Shown here: one piece after another, positions 53,699-62,650 of the stretch
Position numbering within the stretch: the stretch's first letter is position 1
Layout of the letters: each line of letters opens with the position of its first letter
Assembly: GCA_002690915.1 (NCBI GenBank)
Contig: NZGF01000037.1
Span: forward strand, 1-64,000
Origin: Crocinitomicaceae bacterium
Lineage (GTDB): Bacteria; Bacteroidota; Bacteroidia; Flavobacteriales_D; Sanyastnellaceae
Direction of reading: 5' to 3'
Length of the DNA stretch: 64,000 nucleotides
Program-made: the position numbers and the translations under genes
The notes under the pieces: generated by a model
What the model was told of the DNA's origin: nothing
Database searches by the model: none
The model's input: the letters and a program-made list of their open reading frames with translations, nothing else

Positions 53699-54889
53699 AT
53701 GGCCAACCAACCACAAACGCCCGATTTTGAGGACACGAAGCGCGCGTTCGCCCACCTCAGTAAGCGGGAATTGAGGCGGGCCTTGATCTTGTTTCAAACC
53801 GTGGGCAACATCCGAATGGTGCGCATTGGCAAAGCGTTGATGCAATTAGCACATGCCCTCCGCATTCCGGTAGGTTGGGCCATTCGCCCTACGGTCTACA
53901 GCCACTTCTGCGGTGGAGAAACCATTGCGGAATGTGAGGAAACCGTAGCCACGCTCGCCCACAATCACGTCCACACCATCTTAGACTACAGCGCGGAGGG
54001 CAAGGAACAAGAAGCGGACCTGAACGCAACGCAACAGCGCATTATCGAAGGAATTGAAGCCACCCAAGGAGATGACCGTCACGGATTTTCAGTGTTTAAA
54101 GTGAGCGGTGTGGCCGCCACAGCGTTGCTGCAAAAGGCCGCCGAAAACCCCGAACAGCTGACCGAGGCAGAGTCCCAAGCTTGGGAACGCGTCAAGGCGC
54201 GTGTAGATGCCTTATGCAGTCGCGCTGCTGCCCTCGGTACCCCGATCTTCATCGATGCAGAGGAGACATGGTTGCAAGGCGCCATCGATTCGCTGGCTTT
54301 GGATCAAATGCAAAAGCATAATACCGAACGAGCATTGGTCTTCAATACGCTTCAGCTCTACCGTCACGACCGCTTGGCCTACTTGCAGGCTCTGACCCAT
54401 CGGGCCGCTGAGGAAGGATGGCACCTCGGGGTCAAACTCGTTCGTGGAGCGTACATGGAAAAAGAACGCGAACGAGCCGAGGAGCGAGGCTATCCCTCGC
54501 CCATCCAACCCAGCAAGGCTGATACTGACAGGGATTTCAACGCCGCCATTCAGTGGTGCGTACAGCACATTAACCGCGTAGCATTTTGTTCAGGGAGCCA
54601 CAACGAGGTGAGCAATGCGCTTTTGGCGCAGTGCCTCGCAGAAGCAGGCATATCCGCTGACGACCCCCGCGTGTGGTCTGCTCAGCTCTTAGGTATGAGC
54701 GACCACATAAGCTTCAACCTATCGCAATCCGGGTTGAACGTGGCGAAGTACGTGCCGTTCGGACCCATTCGCGAGACCATCCCCTACCTCATCCGGCGTG
54801 CAGAAGAAAATTCTTCCGTCGCTGGGCAAACCTCACGGGAATTGGAACTTATTCGGCGCGAAGTGCAACGCCGGAAACAATCGGCATAA
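53699..54889 (+). CDS. Proline dehydrogenase
   Basis: 396 residues from the ATG at 53699. It is the FAD-dependent first step of proline breakdown, giving pyrroline-5-carboxylate. Motifs: HTILDYSAEG, FIDAEETWLQ, KLVRGAYMEKER and FCSGSHNE, and the C-terminal PYLIRRAEENSSVAGQ with the paired Arg that bind the substrate carboxylate. Stand-alone rather than fused to the P5C dehydrogenase as in PutA. No neighbour obviously shares the pathway. Confidence 0.95.
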   Translation: MANQPQTPDFEDTKRAFAHLSKRELRRALILFQTVGNIRMVRIGKALMQLAHALRIPVGWAIRPTVYSHFCGGETIAECEETVATLAHNHVHTILDYSAEGKEQEADLNATQQRIIEGIEATQGDDRHGFSVFKVSGVAATALLQKAAENPEQLTEAESQAWERVKARVDALCSRAAALGTPIFIDAEETWLQGAIDSLALDQMQKHNTERALVFNTLQLYRHDRLAYLQALTHRAAEEGWHLGVKLVRGAYMEKERERAEERGYPSPIQPSKADTDRDFNAAIQWCVQHINRVAFCSGSHNEVSNALLAQCLAEAGISADDPRVWSAQLLGMSDHISFNLSQSGLNVAKYVPFGPIRETIPYLIRRAEENSSVAGQTSRELELIRREVQRRKQSA

Positions 54890-55038
54890 GGCTTTCAATG
54901 TGATGCTCAAGCCGGATCTATAATGACACGGCATGCTCAGGCACAATCCAGCCTGGCTCGTGGCCACGACAGCTGAGGTTTTCAGCGCGTGGTGCACGCC
55001 GACACTGGCCATGCATTCTTCACTCATTAGGTACCGGT

Positions 55039-56982
55039 TTACCCTTTGACCCAGCGGATGCTCTGCTGCCGCTGCTCAAACACCAAATGCAACAAGTACG
55101 TCCCCGCCGCTAAATCGTTGACAGCATGGCCCTCCAACACCTCATCCACCTGCAATTCGCGAATGAGACGACCGCTTACATCTAACAGTCGCACCGCCAC
55201 GGGCTGTTCCGTCCCTGCGGGAATGAGACGCAACCGATCACCGGCCACCACAGGGTTAGGCGCCACGCGCCAGTCACTGGCATCCGGATCGAACCCCGGC
55301 CATCCAGTAGTTGTCTTGCTGGCGACCACGACCGGCGTCCGGTCAGCAGCATTGTACATGCCTTCGAAAGTCGCAATGCGCTCGCTTTGATCGGAGAATT
55401 CAAACAAGGCATCCACCCAGCGAGCAGGAACGGCTTGGTAGTGCAGGCGCACCGCGGCCTCGACACGTCCGGCCTCAGAGCCGGTTAAGATGCGGTACAC
55501 CAAACGGTCAGTGCCAGATCCTTCTTCTCCGTTCCGGTGGTTAAAGTCCTCGTCAACAATCGCCATGGGGCCCACCTGAACGGTGTCGTAAACCGGGTGC
55601 AAGGCCGAGAAGCCGCGGGGCACCAAGCGGTTATCCTTTAGAATGACATCGGCGCGTTCCAACACTTGGGTGTTCGCTCCTGCAACATCGCCCATGACCA
55701 ACTCGTAAATCTGCACTTGATCCTCAGCGTTGATCTCATTCCAGTGCGGCTCATAATCCTCGTTCCGCCCAAAAATTCCGTCGTTCTCCGACCATCGACC
55801 GCTGTGGAATAGCGTGTCCGTGCCGCCATCTGTTAGAATGAACTCCAAGAACGCCACCCGTGCCGGGTAACCACTTGGGAATTTATGCCCCGCCAAGTTT
55901 TCGACTTCCACCTCAAATACCCATTCCCCAGGGGCCGAGGCCAACTGATGAACGCTCAAGCGGGCCGTTTCCCTCTGCAGGGAAGCCACCGTGCGAGCAA
56001 TCGTGGAATCGAATTGCGTGGGGGAGGCGCTCAAACTCAGTTGGACGGCGTTGTCGCGCATTAACTTCAACATGAAAGCATTGCCGCCGACCAAGTGGTG
56101 TTTGCCAAAGCGTTGTGGAAATAGCCAGTTCGGTTGTGTGGCGGCTATGGCCCCGCCCTCAACCAGCGGCATATGGCAGGTTTGGCACTGCACATTTTCT
56201 GCATTAAACGCCGAGTTGACCCACTCCAAATAGGTCGTCTGCTCAAAAAAGACATTGCCGGTCTCCTCGCCTTCGAGGTCCTGAGTATGCGTGTACAAGG
56301 AATGGCAGCTCGCACAAACCTCGCTCCTGCGCATGTGTTCGCCGTAGGCCGGAATGAAGCCCGTCTGGCCACTCATGAGGCCGTCCCACGGATTCTCGAA
56401 ACCACCCCAAGCGACATTTTCTTCGTTGATGGGCAAATCGCCATTGTGCCGGCCGGCCAAACCGACATCGTCGATGCTGTGGCAACCTGTGCATCCCACG
56501 CCGTCCAAGCCCAGTTCATCGTCCAGCAAATCCTCCATCGTGTAGCCATTGGGTCCCACTTTGCCCGTCATGTGCGCCTCGTGGTATCCCTGAGGTGCAT
56601 GGCAGGCCGTGCACAGGTTTTCGATGGACTCGCGGTGCGTGGGGTTGATCAAACCCTCGTGGTCAACTTTGGCCTGCCAAAAAGGGTCCCGGGCGCTATT
56701 CGCCATCAGAGTCGCTTGCCAATCCGTGACAGGGCTAACGGTCGCGCCGTTTTCGTCCACCAACGCATGGCCATCGGGGTCAGGGGCATGGCAATTGACA
56801 CAGTTGCCCGAACCGGTGAAATACACCCCTTCCTCTGTGCAGAGTTCCCCCATTCGCCAGCGCGTCCACTCGGCATCGTCTTTACCAAACCGATGGTGTG
56901 GATCCTGTGCACCGGTCAGCAGCTGCCCGAAACCGAGGGCCACCAGAGGCACGAAAAGGGCGATGTACGTTCTACGAAGCAT
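55039..56982 (-). CDS. Pentahaem c-type cytochrome with T9SS type A sorting domain
   Basis: 647 residues. Signal peptide (IALFVPLVALGFGQLLTGAQ). Five haem motifs: CVNCH (61-65), CTACH (124-128), CTGCH (164-168), CASCH (223-227) and CQTCH (266-270). A beta-rich part follows (residues ~330-550), with AGHKFPSGYPARVAFLEF, seen in other multihaem proteins. The last ~90 residues (WRVAPNPVVAGDRLRLIP, then VRLLDVSGRLIREL, then AGTYLLHLVF) are a T9SS type A sorting domain, so it should end on the cell surface or be released. It probably passes electrons. Divergent from a PQQ dehydrogenase with 46 bp between. Confidence 0.88.
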   Translation of the reverse strand: MLRRTYIALFVPLVALGFGQLLTGAQDPHHRFGKDDAEWTRWRMGELCTEEGVYFTGSGNCVNCHAPDPDGHALVDENGATVSPVTDWQATLMANSARDPFWQAKVDHEGLINPTHRESIENLCTACHAPQGYHEAHMTGKVGPNGYTMEDLLDDELGLDGVGCTGCHSIDDVGLAGRHNGDLPINEENVAWGGFENPWDGLMSGQTGFIPAYGEHMRRSEVCASCHSLYTHTQDLEGEETGNVFFEQTTYLEWVNSAFNAENVQCQTCHMPLVEGGAIAATQPNWLFPQRFGKHHLVGGNAFMLKLMRDNAVQLSLSASPTQFDSTIARTVASLQRETARLSVHQLASAPGEWVFEVEVENLAGHKFPSGYPARVAFLEFILTDGGTDTLFHSGRWSENDGIFGRNEDYEPHWNEINAEDQVQIYELVMGDVAGANTQVLERADVILKDNRLVPRGFSALHPVYDTVQVGPMAIVDEDFNHRNGEEGSGTDRLVYRILTGSEAGRVEAAVRLHYQAVPARWVDALFEFSDQSERIATFEGMYNAADRTPVVVASKTTTGWPGFDPDASDWRVAPNPVVAGDRLRLIPAGTEQPVAVRLLDVSGRLIRELQVDEVLEGHAVNDLAAGTYLLHLVFEQRQQSIRWVKG

Positions 56983-56995
56983 AAAGAGCGGATGG

Positions 56996-57003
56996 TATCT
57001 TTG
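56996..57003 (+). promoter_or_regulatory. -7 promoter element TATCTTTG for the PQQ dehydrogenase gene
   Basis: TAnnTTTG match, 25 nt before the ATG at 57029, within the 46-bp divergent gap. Confidence 0.5.
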
Positions 57004-57028
57004 CTAAGTTAGCCTGCAAAGTAGATTC

Positions 57029-58603
57029 ATGCCTTCACATTATACCCTTCATCGCCACGGACGTTCCGCGCTAATTGCCATTGTTGCCATTTTCTTTGCG
57101 TGTGCGGGCTTCGGCCAGTCCACCGCTCCGGAAGCGATTGTGGGCGAGCGGCTGATTCCCGCCGAGTGGCCCGTTGCTGTTCGGCCTGCCTCGCATGCCG
57201 AGGATGAAGCCAACCTCCTCATCATCTGCCATAGTGGGTTGGTCATTTGGTACGACGAAGAAACAGGAGAAATCCGGGAGGAGCCCTTTTTGGATTTGAG
57301 TTCGACCGGATTGGACCTATGCGATTACGGCATCATGAGCGAACAGGGGTTGAATGACCTCATCCTTGACCCCGACTTTGAAAACAACGGCTTGTTTTAC
57401 GTCATTTACAACGGCTACCGGCCAGACGGCACAGGAACCTTCATCGATGAACGGCTCGTGTGCTTTGGCACCAACGCCGACCGCACTGCAGCCGATACAG
57501 ACACATGGTCCGAAGTACTTGAGCTTGAGCAGCCGGCCCGCGGACACAATGGCGGTCAGCTCCATTTTGGCCCGCTAGACGGCTACCTCTACATCAGCAC
57601 AGGTGACGGTGGCGGCACAGGAACCGGTGAAGCAGGCGGCGGAAGTGATGGGGACGACCACGGCCCCATCGGAAACGGACAAAACCTCGAAACCTTGCTA
57701 GGCAAGTTGTTGCGCATTGATGTGAACGGCCTCGACCCATACACCATTCCCGAAGACAACCCCTTCGTGGGCAACCCGGAGGCGCTCGATGAAATTTGGG
57801 CCTACGGACTTCGGAACCCTTGGCGTTGGAGTTTCGACCGCTTGACCGGTGACAAATTCATCGGCGACGTCGGTGAGGTCGATTGGGAAGAAATAAGCAT
57901 GGAATCGGCCGAATCGGCCGGTGGGCTAAACTTCGGATGGCGGCTGATGGAAGGCCCCATGTGCTATGAGCCTGTGGTGGATTGCGACCCCGACGGGACA
58001 CTCGAATTGCCCATTTTCTCCTACCCCCACGAAAACGGCTGGTGCTCGGTCATCGGCGGGTACCGCTACCGCGGCAGCGAAATCCCCACCTTGTACGGTA
58101 GCTATGTTTTTACCGACGCGTGCGGTTTCAATGATGTCAAATTCTGGTCTCTGACCGAACAGGCAGACGGTACGTGGTTGGATGCACCACTAGACATTCA
58201 AGTACCGGATGGCTTCGTTCCGTGGGACGAGACGCGGTTTGCCTTCAGTGAAAACAACCGCGGAGAACTCTACCTCTGCACGCGCCTGAACATTTATAAA
58301 TTAATTTACGATCCGGCCGACCAGTCCAGCGGGGAAGAATTGTCGGAAGTTTTGCTGTTTGCACCAAACCCGGTTGTGACCGGGAACGATGTCATCCTCG
58401 ACATGGGTGCCAGCACTTTCCTGACCTACTTGCGCATAACGGATATAAGCGGTAGGCTGGTCCATGATGTGGAGCTCGCGGGAGTAGAAGCCCCTTATAC
58501 TTGGAACACTGCTGGCATGACAGAGGGAACTTTCATCATTGAAGCTTGGAGTGCTGGAAATCCCGAACCGATTCGCGGCAAGTTGAGCGTTATTCACCCA
58601 TAA
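57029..58603 (+). CDS. PQQ-dependent sugar dehydrogenase with T9SS type A sorting domain
   Basis: 524 residues. Signal peptide (SALIAIVAIFFACAGFGQ). The six-bladed propeller of the soluble glucose dehydrogenase/Asd family: GLNDLILDPDFENNGLFYV, ARGHNGGQLHFGP with likely catalytic His173, LYISTGDGG, YGLRNPWRWSFD and GDVGEVDWEEIS. The last ~85 residues (LLFAPNPVVTGNDVIL, then LRITDISGRLVHDV, then TEGTFIIEAWSAG) form the T9SS sorting domain. It should oxidise a sugar or similar alcohol at the cell surface if PQQ is available; no pqq synthesis genes are in the window. It overlaps the convergent gene by 14 nt. Confidence 0.9.
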   Translation: MPSHYTLHRHGRSALIAIVAIFFACAGFGQSTAPEAIVGERLIPAEWPVAVRPASHAEDEANLLIICHSGLVIWYDEETGEIREEPFLDLSSTGLDLCDYGIMSEQGLNDLILDPDFENNGLFYVIYNGYRPDGTGTFIDERLVCFGTNADRTAADTDTWSEVLELEQPARGHNGGQLHFGPLDGYLYISTGDGGGTGTGEAGGGSDGDDHGPIGNGQNLETLLGKLLRIDVNGLDPYTIPEDNPFVGNPEALDEIWAYGLRNPWRWSFDRLTGDKFIGDVGEVDWEEISMESAESAGGLNFGWRLMEGPMCYEPVVDCDPDGTLELPIFSYPHENGWCSVIGGYRYRGSEIPTLYGSYVFTDACGFNDVKFWSLTEQADGTWLDAPLDIQVPDGFVPWDETRFAFSENNRGELYLCTRLNIYKLIYDPADQSSGEELSEVLLFAPNPVVTGNDVILDMGASTFLTYLRITDISGRLVHDVELAGVEAPYTWNTAGMTEGTFIIEAWSAGNPEPIRGKLSVIHP

Positions 58604-58997
58604 CACAAGGGCAGTTTCCGGCCTCTCGCACGACAACCATCCCCACGGATGCAGTGCGTTCGGAAAAACACACCGTCAGCGATGTGAAGGGACAATCTTC
58701 CTGCATCTCAAAGAGGTAACACGGACGTTCCCCTCGGGCGGTGCTTTTTGACCAATTGATATCTGCTGCGAGCAGCCATCGCAACAACTGGGGTCCGTCT
58801 GCCCGGGTTAGGCCATCACAATCCATAAGGCATTGCAGGTGCGCATCGGGCTGAATCCCCTCTAGCTGCATACGGGCTTTGATGCGCTTGCCGGGTAACC
58901 AGTCATTGCAGCTGCGGCCACTGAAAAAAAGCGCGCTTAAGATGACGCCGATGATGACACCGATGCCATAGCGCAGGAATCGTTGACGAATATTCAC
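58590..58997 (-). CDS. Small membrane-anchored conserved hypothetical protein
   Basis: 135 residues from a GTG at 58997 (NIRQRFLRYGIGVIIGVIL follows). One N-terminal membrane helix, then SGRSCNDWLPGKRIKARM and a Cys-rich soluble part (CLMDCDGL, CYLFEMQEDCPF, NCPCVMGE). I recall similar short Bacteroidota proteins with a CNWLPN-type motif, but no function. The GTG is preferred over an upstream ATG at 59015 because a TACTTTTG promoter element lies between them. The 3' end overlaps the PQQ dehydrogenase gene by 14 nt. Confidence 0.68.
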   Translation of the reverse strand: MNIRQRFLRYGIGVIIGVILSALFFSGRSCNDWLPGKRIKARMQLEGIQPDAHLQCLMDCDGLTRADGPQLLRWLLAADINWSKSTARGERPCYLFEMQEDCPFTSLTVCFSERTASVGMVVVREAGNCPCVMGE

Positions 58998-59001
58998 GAC
59001 C

Positions 59002-59009
59002 CAAAAGTA
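59002..59009 (-). promoter_or_regulatory. Start-proximal -7 element TACTTTTG
   Basis: TAnnTTTG match on the minus strand, ending 4 nt before the GTG at 58997, inside the longer ORF; it sets the start choice. Confidence 0.5.
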
Positions 59010-59040
59010 CGACACGCCGCAACCGAGGCTGCTTGCGTTG

Positions 59041-59048
59041 TAATTTTA
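59041..59048 (+). promoter_or_regulatory. Weak -7-like element TAATTTTA before the ABC operon
   Basis: One base off TAnnTTTG, ending 6 nt before the ATG at 59055; same start-proximal layout as at rlmH and ribF. Confidence 0.3.
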
Positions 59049-59054
59049 GGGCAA

Positions 59055-59705
59055 ATGCTCCGCACCACCAACCTCGCATTCCGTTACGAGGAGGACAGTC
59101 CGCTGCTGACCTTCCCAGATGTCGAGTGCCCCGCTCTTGGACAGCTACTTCTCTTGGGCGAGTCGGGATGCGGTAAAACGACCCTGCTGCACCTTCTCTG
59201 TGGCATGCTTCAGCCCGCGCAAGGCACCGTGCAAATCAACGGCCAAGCGTTGGACCGGATGAACGAGGCCGAACGTGACGCTTTTCGCGGCCAAAACGTC
59301 GGAATCGTATTTCAAAAATCGCACTTCCTCCAAAGCCTGACGGTATTGGAAAATTTAGCAATGCCAGCCTTTCTGAATGGAGCGACATTAGATAAGCACG
59401 AAGGCATCCACATGCTGGAGCAATTGGGTATTGCGCACAAAGCCCACAGCCGTCCACGCGATTTGAGCACCGGTGAACAGCAACGCGCCGGAATCGCCCG
59501 GGCTCTGATACACCGGCCTTCCCTCGTGTTAGCTGATGAACCTACCAGCGCCCTCGACGACGGCAGCACGGAAGCCGTCATTGGCCTCCTCGAAGCGCAG
59601 GTCTCTGCAGCTGGGGCGACGCTTGTCATCGTCACCCACGATCAGCGGCTCAAGGACCGCTTTGAAAACCGCCTTGTTCTCACCGCCCAATACCCGTCGG
59701 TATGA
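59055..59705 (+). CDS. ABC transporter ATP-binding protein (LolD/MacB type)
   Basis: 216 residues from the ATG at 59055; an in-frame start at 58983 would cross the promoter region. Walker A is GESGCGKTT (35-43), the signature is LSTGEQQRAGIARAL, and Walker B is LVLADEPTSALDD. Family: ATPases that serve FtsX-type permeases for lipoprotein release, efflux or related mechanical work. The permease gene overlaps its stop by 4 nt (ATGA). Confidence 0.92.
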   Translation: MLRTTNLAFRYEEDSPLLTFPDVECPALGQLLLLGESGCGKTTLLHLLCGMLQPAQGTVQINGQALDRMNEAERDAFRGQNVGIVFQKSHFLQSLTVLENLAMPAFLNGATLDKHEGIHMLEQLGIAHKAHSRPRDLSTGEQQRAGIARALIHRPSLVLADEPTSALDDGSTEAVIGLLEAQVSAAGATLVIVTHDQRLKDRFENRLVLTAQYPSV

Positions 59706-60892
59706 AATTGAATTGGCTGTACATAGCGTGGCGCAACGTGGGACTCAAGAAACTACAAACGACCCTGAGCTTGGTGCTCCTGGCTTTTGGCGTGGGGCTT
59801 GTCAGCTTGCTCATGCTTTGCGAAAAACAACTGAGCGAAACGTTTGACCGCAACATTGAAGACATCGATTTGGTGCTCGGTGCGAAAGGCAGTCCGTTGC
59901 AATTGATATTGGCTAACGTGTACCACGTTGACGCCCCGACCGGCAACATTCGGCTCAGTGATGCCGAAAAGGTCATGCGCCACCCGTACATCGCCGAAGG
60001 CATCCCTTTGGCCTACGGAGACAACTACCGCGGATACCGCATCGTGGGCAGCACAGAAGCGTATACCGGACATTACGGCGCAACCGTGGCAGAGGGCCGA
60101 GAAGTCGAGGGAAGTTTTGAAGTTCTCGTGGGCGACAAGGTGGCAGAAGCTACAGGTCTCAAGGTCGGAGACGAGTTTTTCAGCGCACACGGCTTGCAAG
60201 ACGAAACGGACGTACACGCCGACAAAGTTTTCCGCGTGGTCGGTCGCTTGGAACCCAGCGGCACCGTACTGGACCAGCTGCTGCTCTGCACCATCTCAAC
60301 AATCTGGGAAGTGCACGAAGGGCACGGTGAAGCTGTCGCGCCTGAAGACCGAGAAATCACTGCGGTGTTGCTCAAGAAGCGCAATCCGCTCGCCGTCTTG
60401 ACCATTCCAAATACCATCCGAGATACAAACATGCAAGTGGCTCTGCCCTCTATTGAGATCAACCGCTTAACGCAGAATTTCGGCATCGGCATGAACACAC
60501 TGCGAGCCATTGCCTTACTCATCATGCTCATCAGCTTTGCGAGCATATTCATTTCGGTATATGACAACTTACTCGCGCGGAGGTATGAACTCGCTTTGAT
60601 GCGTACGATGGGCGGATCACGAGGAGGTTTGTTCTTACTGCTTCTGCTCGAAGGCGGTCTACTAAGTATCGGCGGCTCGCTTTTCGGATTGGTTCTGAGC
60701 CGCCTCGGATTGGTAGCCTTGGCGAAATTACTGGAGGATAAATTCCGCTACGATTGGAGCAACATCAGTTTGATGCCAGAAGAAACGGTCCTCATTGGAT
60801 TGGCTATCTTTGTCGGGTTGATTGCGGCTTCCATTCCCGGCATCTCCGCCGTCCGCATTGACACTTCACGCACATTATCTGAAGCCCAATGA
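59702..60892 (+). CDS. FtsX/MacB-type ABC transporter permease
   Basis: 396 residues. An N-terminal helix (TLSLVLLAFGVGLVSLLML), a large periplasmic domain (residues ~40-260; IEDIDLVLGAKGSPLQLIL), then three helices near the end with the FtsX signature YDNLLARRYELALMRTMGGS. Such permeases transmit ATPase motion to the periplasm (LolCE, MacB) rather than move small ions through a channel. The third gene overlaps its stop (ATGA), so the three proteins likely form one complex. Confidence 0.9.
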   Translation: MKLNWLYIAWRNVGLKKLQTTLSLVLLAFGVGLVSLLMLCEKQLSETFDRNIEDIDLVLGAKGSPLQLILANVYHVDAPTGNIRLSDAEKVMRHPYIAEGIPLAYGDNYRGYRIVGSTEAYTGHYGATVAEGREVEGSFEVLVGDKVAEATGLKVGDEFFSAHGLQDETDVHADKVFRVVGRLEPSGTVLDQLLLCTISTIWEVHEGHGEAVAPEDREITAVLLKKRNPLAVLTIPNTIRDTNMQVALPSIEINRLTQNFGIGMNTLRAIALLIMLISFASIFISVYDNLLARRYELALMRTMGGSRGGLFLLLLLEGGLLSIGGSLFGLVLSRLGLVALAKLLEDKFRYDWSNISLMPEETVLIGLAIFVGLIAASIPGISAVRIDTSRTLSEAQ

Positions 60893-61482
60893 GCTCGAAA
60901 CCCGCTCGCATTTCATTGCCACAGTTCAAGTCCAATTGGTGGATGGTAATCATGGGAGTTGTTGCCTTGAGCGCGTTAGACCTGAGCTCCTATTGCCACC
61001 CTTCTGAAGAGGGCGAGCGTGCTTACACGGCAATCAAAGCAGCGGGTATGCTTCCCGACATCCGCATTGCAGCTTCTGGTGCTGGCGAAGCTGAAGACTA
61101 CGCAGAATTGACGTGGCGCGTGCTCGAAGACGTGGACTTTAAGGACGTCTATATCGAGGAGCTTGATGCCTACTATTGGAAACCCACATTCGGTGACATC
61201 GTCAACGGGTTAGAAGGCAAAGAAGTGCACATCACGGGATACATGATTCCCGTGGATTTAGATGAGGATTTTTACGTCTTGAGCCGGTATCCGTTTGCCA
61301 ATTGCTTCTTCTGCGGAGGGGCCGGACCTGAATCGGTCATTGACCTGCGCTTCGAGGGTAAATCACCACGGGTATACCAGACCGACGAACGGCTGACGTT
61401 TGCCGGAAAATTCCGCTTGAATGCGGACGACGTATACCAGATGAATTACATCCTCGACGGCGCCGTCGAGCACACGCCTTAA
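60889..61482 (+). CDS. DUF3299-like membrane-anchored protein of the ABC operon
   Basis: 197 residues. An N-terminal hydrophobic segment (WWMVIMGVVALSALDLSSY) anchors or exports it. Residues 98-150 (PTFGDIVNGLEGKEVHITGYM, then ANCFFCGGAGPESVIDL with Cys139 and Cys142) resemble the DUF3299 domain, where a similar Cys-rich loop is conserved. DUF3299 proteins are known beside FtsX-type ABC genes, including zinc-starvation (Zrg-type) operons in Vibrio, from memory. It may be the extracytoplasmic partner of this transporter. The 3' end overlaps the trhO gene by 4 nt, convergent. Confidence 0.72.
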   Translation: MSSKPARISLPQFKSNWWMVIMGVVALSALDLSSYCHPSEEGERAYTAIKAAGMLPDIRIAASGAGEAEDYAELTWRVLEDVDFKDVYIEELDAYYWKPTFGDIVNGLEGKEVHITGYMIPVDLDEDFYVLSRYPFANCFFCGGAGPESVIDLRFEGKSPRVYQTDERLTFAGKFRLNADDVYQMNYILDGAVEHTP

Positions 61483-62522
61483 TCGTCAGAATCTTCTGAG
61501 TGCCCGCTGATTCCAAGGCGTCCCTTGTTGAAGATATGTGCGCTATCTTTTTTTCCTTTTCTCAATTCCCGCTGCTCGTCTTCGGGCAGGAGATTGATTT
61601 CTTGGCACCGCTCACCGCAGGCACCCTCGTACTTCTCTGCACACGATGGGCATTGAATGAACAAGAGGTTACAGCCCACATTTGAGCAATTGGTATGCGC
61701 ATCGCAGGAAGCACCACATTGGTGGCACTGGGCGATCACATCATCTGTAATTCGCTCAGCTAGGCGTTCATCGAATACGAAATTTTTGCCAATAAAACGG
61801 TTTTCGAGCCCCTGCTCGCGGACCTGACGAGTATATTCTATGATGCCGCCATTGAGTTGGTGTACGTTGGGGAAGCCCTTGTGCTTCAGCCACGCGGATG
61901 CCTTTTCGCAGCGGATGCCCCCGGTGCAGTACATCACGATGTTTCTGTCTTCTTGCCCTTGTAGCATGTTCTCGACCAGCTCAATCTCCTCGCGGAAGGT
62001 GTCCACGTCCGGCGTGATAGCGCCTTTGAATTGACCCACCTCACTTTCGTAATGGTTCCGCATATCGATCAGGATAGTGTCCTCTTTATCCGTAAGCTCA
62101 TTGAACGATTCCGCGTCTAAGTGTACGCCTGTTTCACAGACGTCGAATGCCTCGTCATTCAGTCCGTCCGCTACAATTTTATCACGCACCTTGATAGTCA
62201 ACTTGAAGAAGGAATTGCCCTCATCGACGGTATAATTGAGCCGGATACCATCGAGAAATGAAATGCTGTACAGGTGAGATTGAAAATCCTCAAGCCGGTC
62301 TGTGGGCACGGAAATTTGCGCATTGATGCCCTCGTGCGCCACATACGTGCGGCCCATAACACCGAATTGATTCCAGTGGTAGAATAAGTAGTCGCGAAAG
62401 AAGGCGGGGTTCAGGATGCGCGCATACTTATAGAAGGAAATCGTTGTTCGGCGATCCTCATTCGCTTGCATGCGCTCCAAGAGCACCTTCCGGTCGACCA
62501 AATTGCGCAATTGTTGCTTCAT
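61479..62522 (-). CDS. trhO: tRNA uridine(34) hydroxylase, rhodanese-related
   Basis: 347 residues from the ATG at 62522; five more codons upstream are in frame. TrhO (YceA) helps make 5-hydroxyuridine at tRNA position 34. The N-terminal acylphosphatase-like domain (TYVAHEGINAQISVP) precedes a rhodanese domain with VMYCTGGIRCEKASAWL (catalytic Cys199) and GGIIEYTRQV. A C-terminal Cys-rich zinc-type part follows (CHQCGASCDAHTNCSNVGC). Cytosolic. Confidence 0.95.
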   Translation of the reverse strand: MKQQLRNLVDRKVLLERMQANEDRRTTISFYKYARILNPAFFRDYLFYHWNQFGVMGRTYVAHEGINAQISVPTDRLEDFQSHLYSISFLDGIRLNYTVDEGNSFFKLTIKVRDKIVADGLNDEAFDVCETGVHLDAESFNELTDKEDTILIDMRNHYESEVGQFKGAITPDVDTFREEIELVENMLQGQEDRNIVMYCTGGIRCEKASAWLKHKGFPNVHQLNGGIIEYTRQVREQGLENRFIGKNFVFDERLAERITDDVIAQCHQCGASCDAHTNCSNVGCNLLFIQCPSCAEKYEGACGERCQEINLLPEDEQRELRKGKKDSAHIFNKGRLGISGHSEDSDD

Positions 62523-62650
62523 GCGATTACAAGTCACAGTGCCTCTCCAGCGCGGAGGGTCAAAAAGTTTAACGTTTATAAAGGTACGATATCGGCAATT
62601 GCAGCGTTACTTATGGGATTGAAACTGCCAAACTCGACAATGACCCGAGC

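Noticed and set aside
54890-55038. Short frames in the gap after proline dehydrogenase (about 38 codons plus, 64 codons minus)
   Set aside because: The plus frame has no recognised motif and the minus frame runs into proline dehydrogenase. No RNA structure or terminator was evident; I see nothing else in this 149-bp gap.
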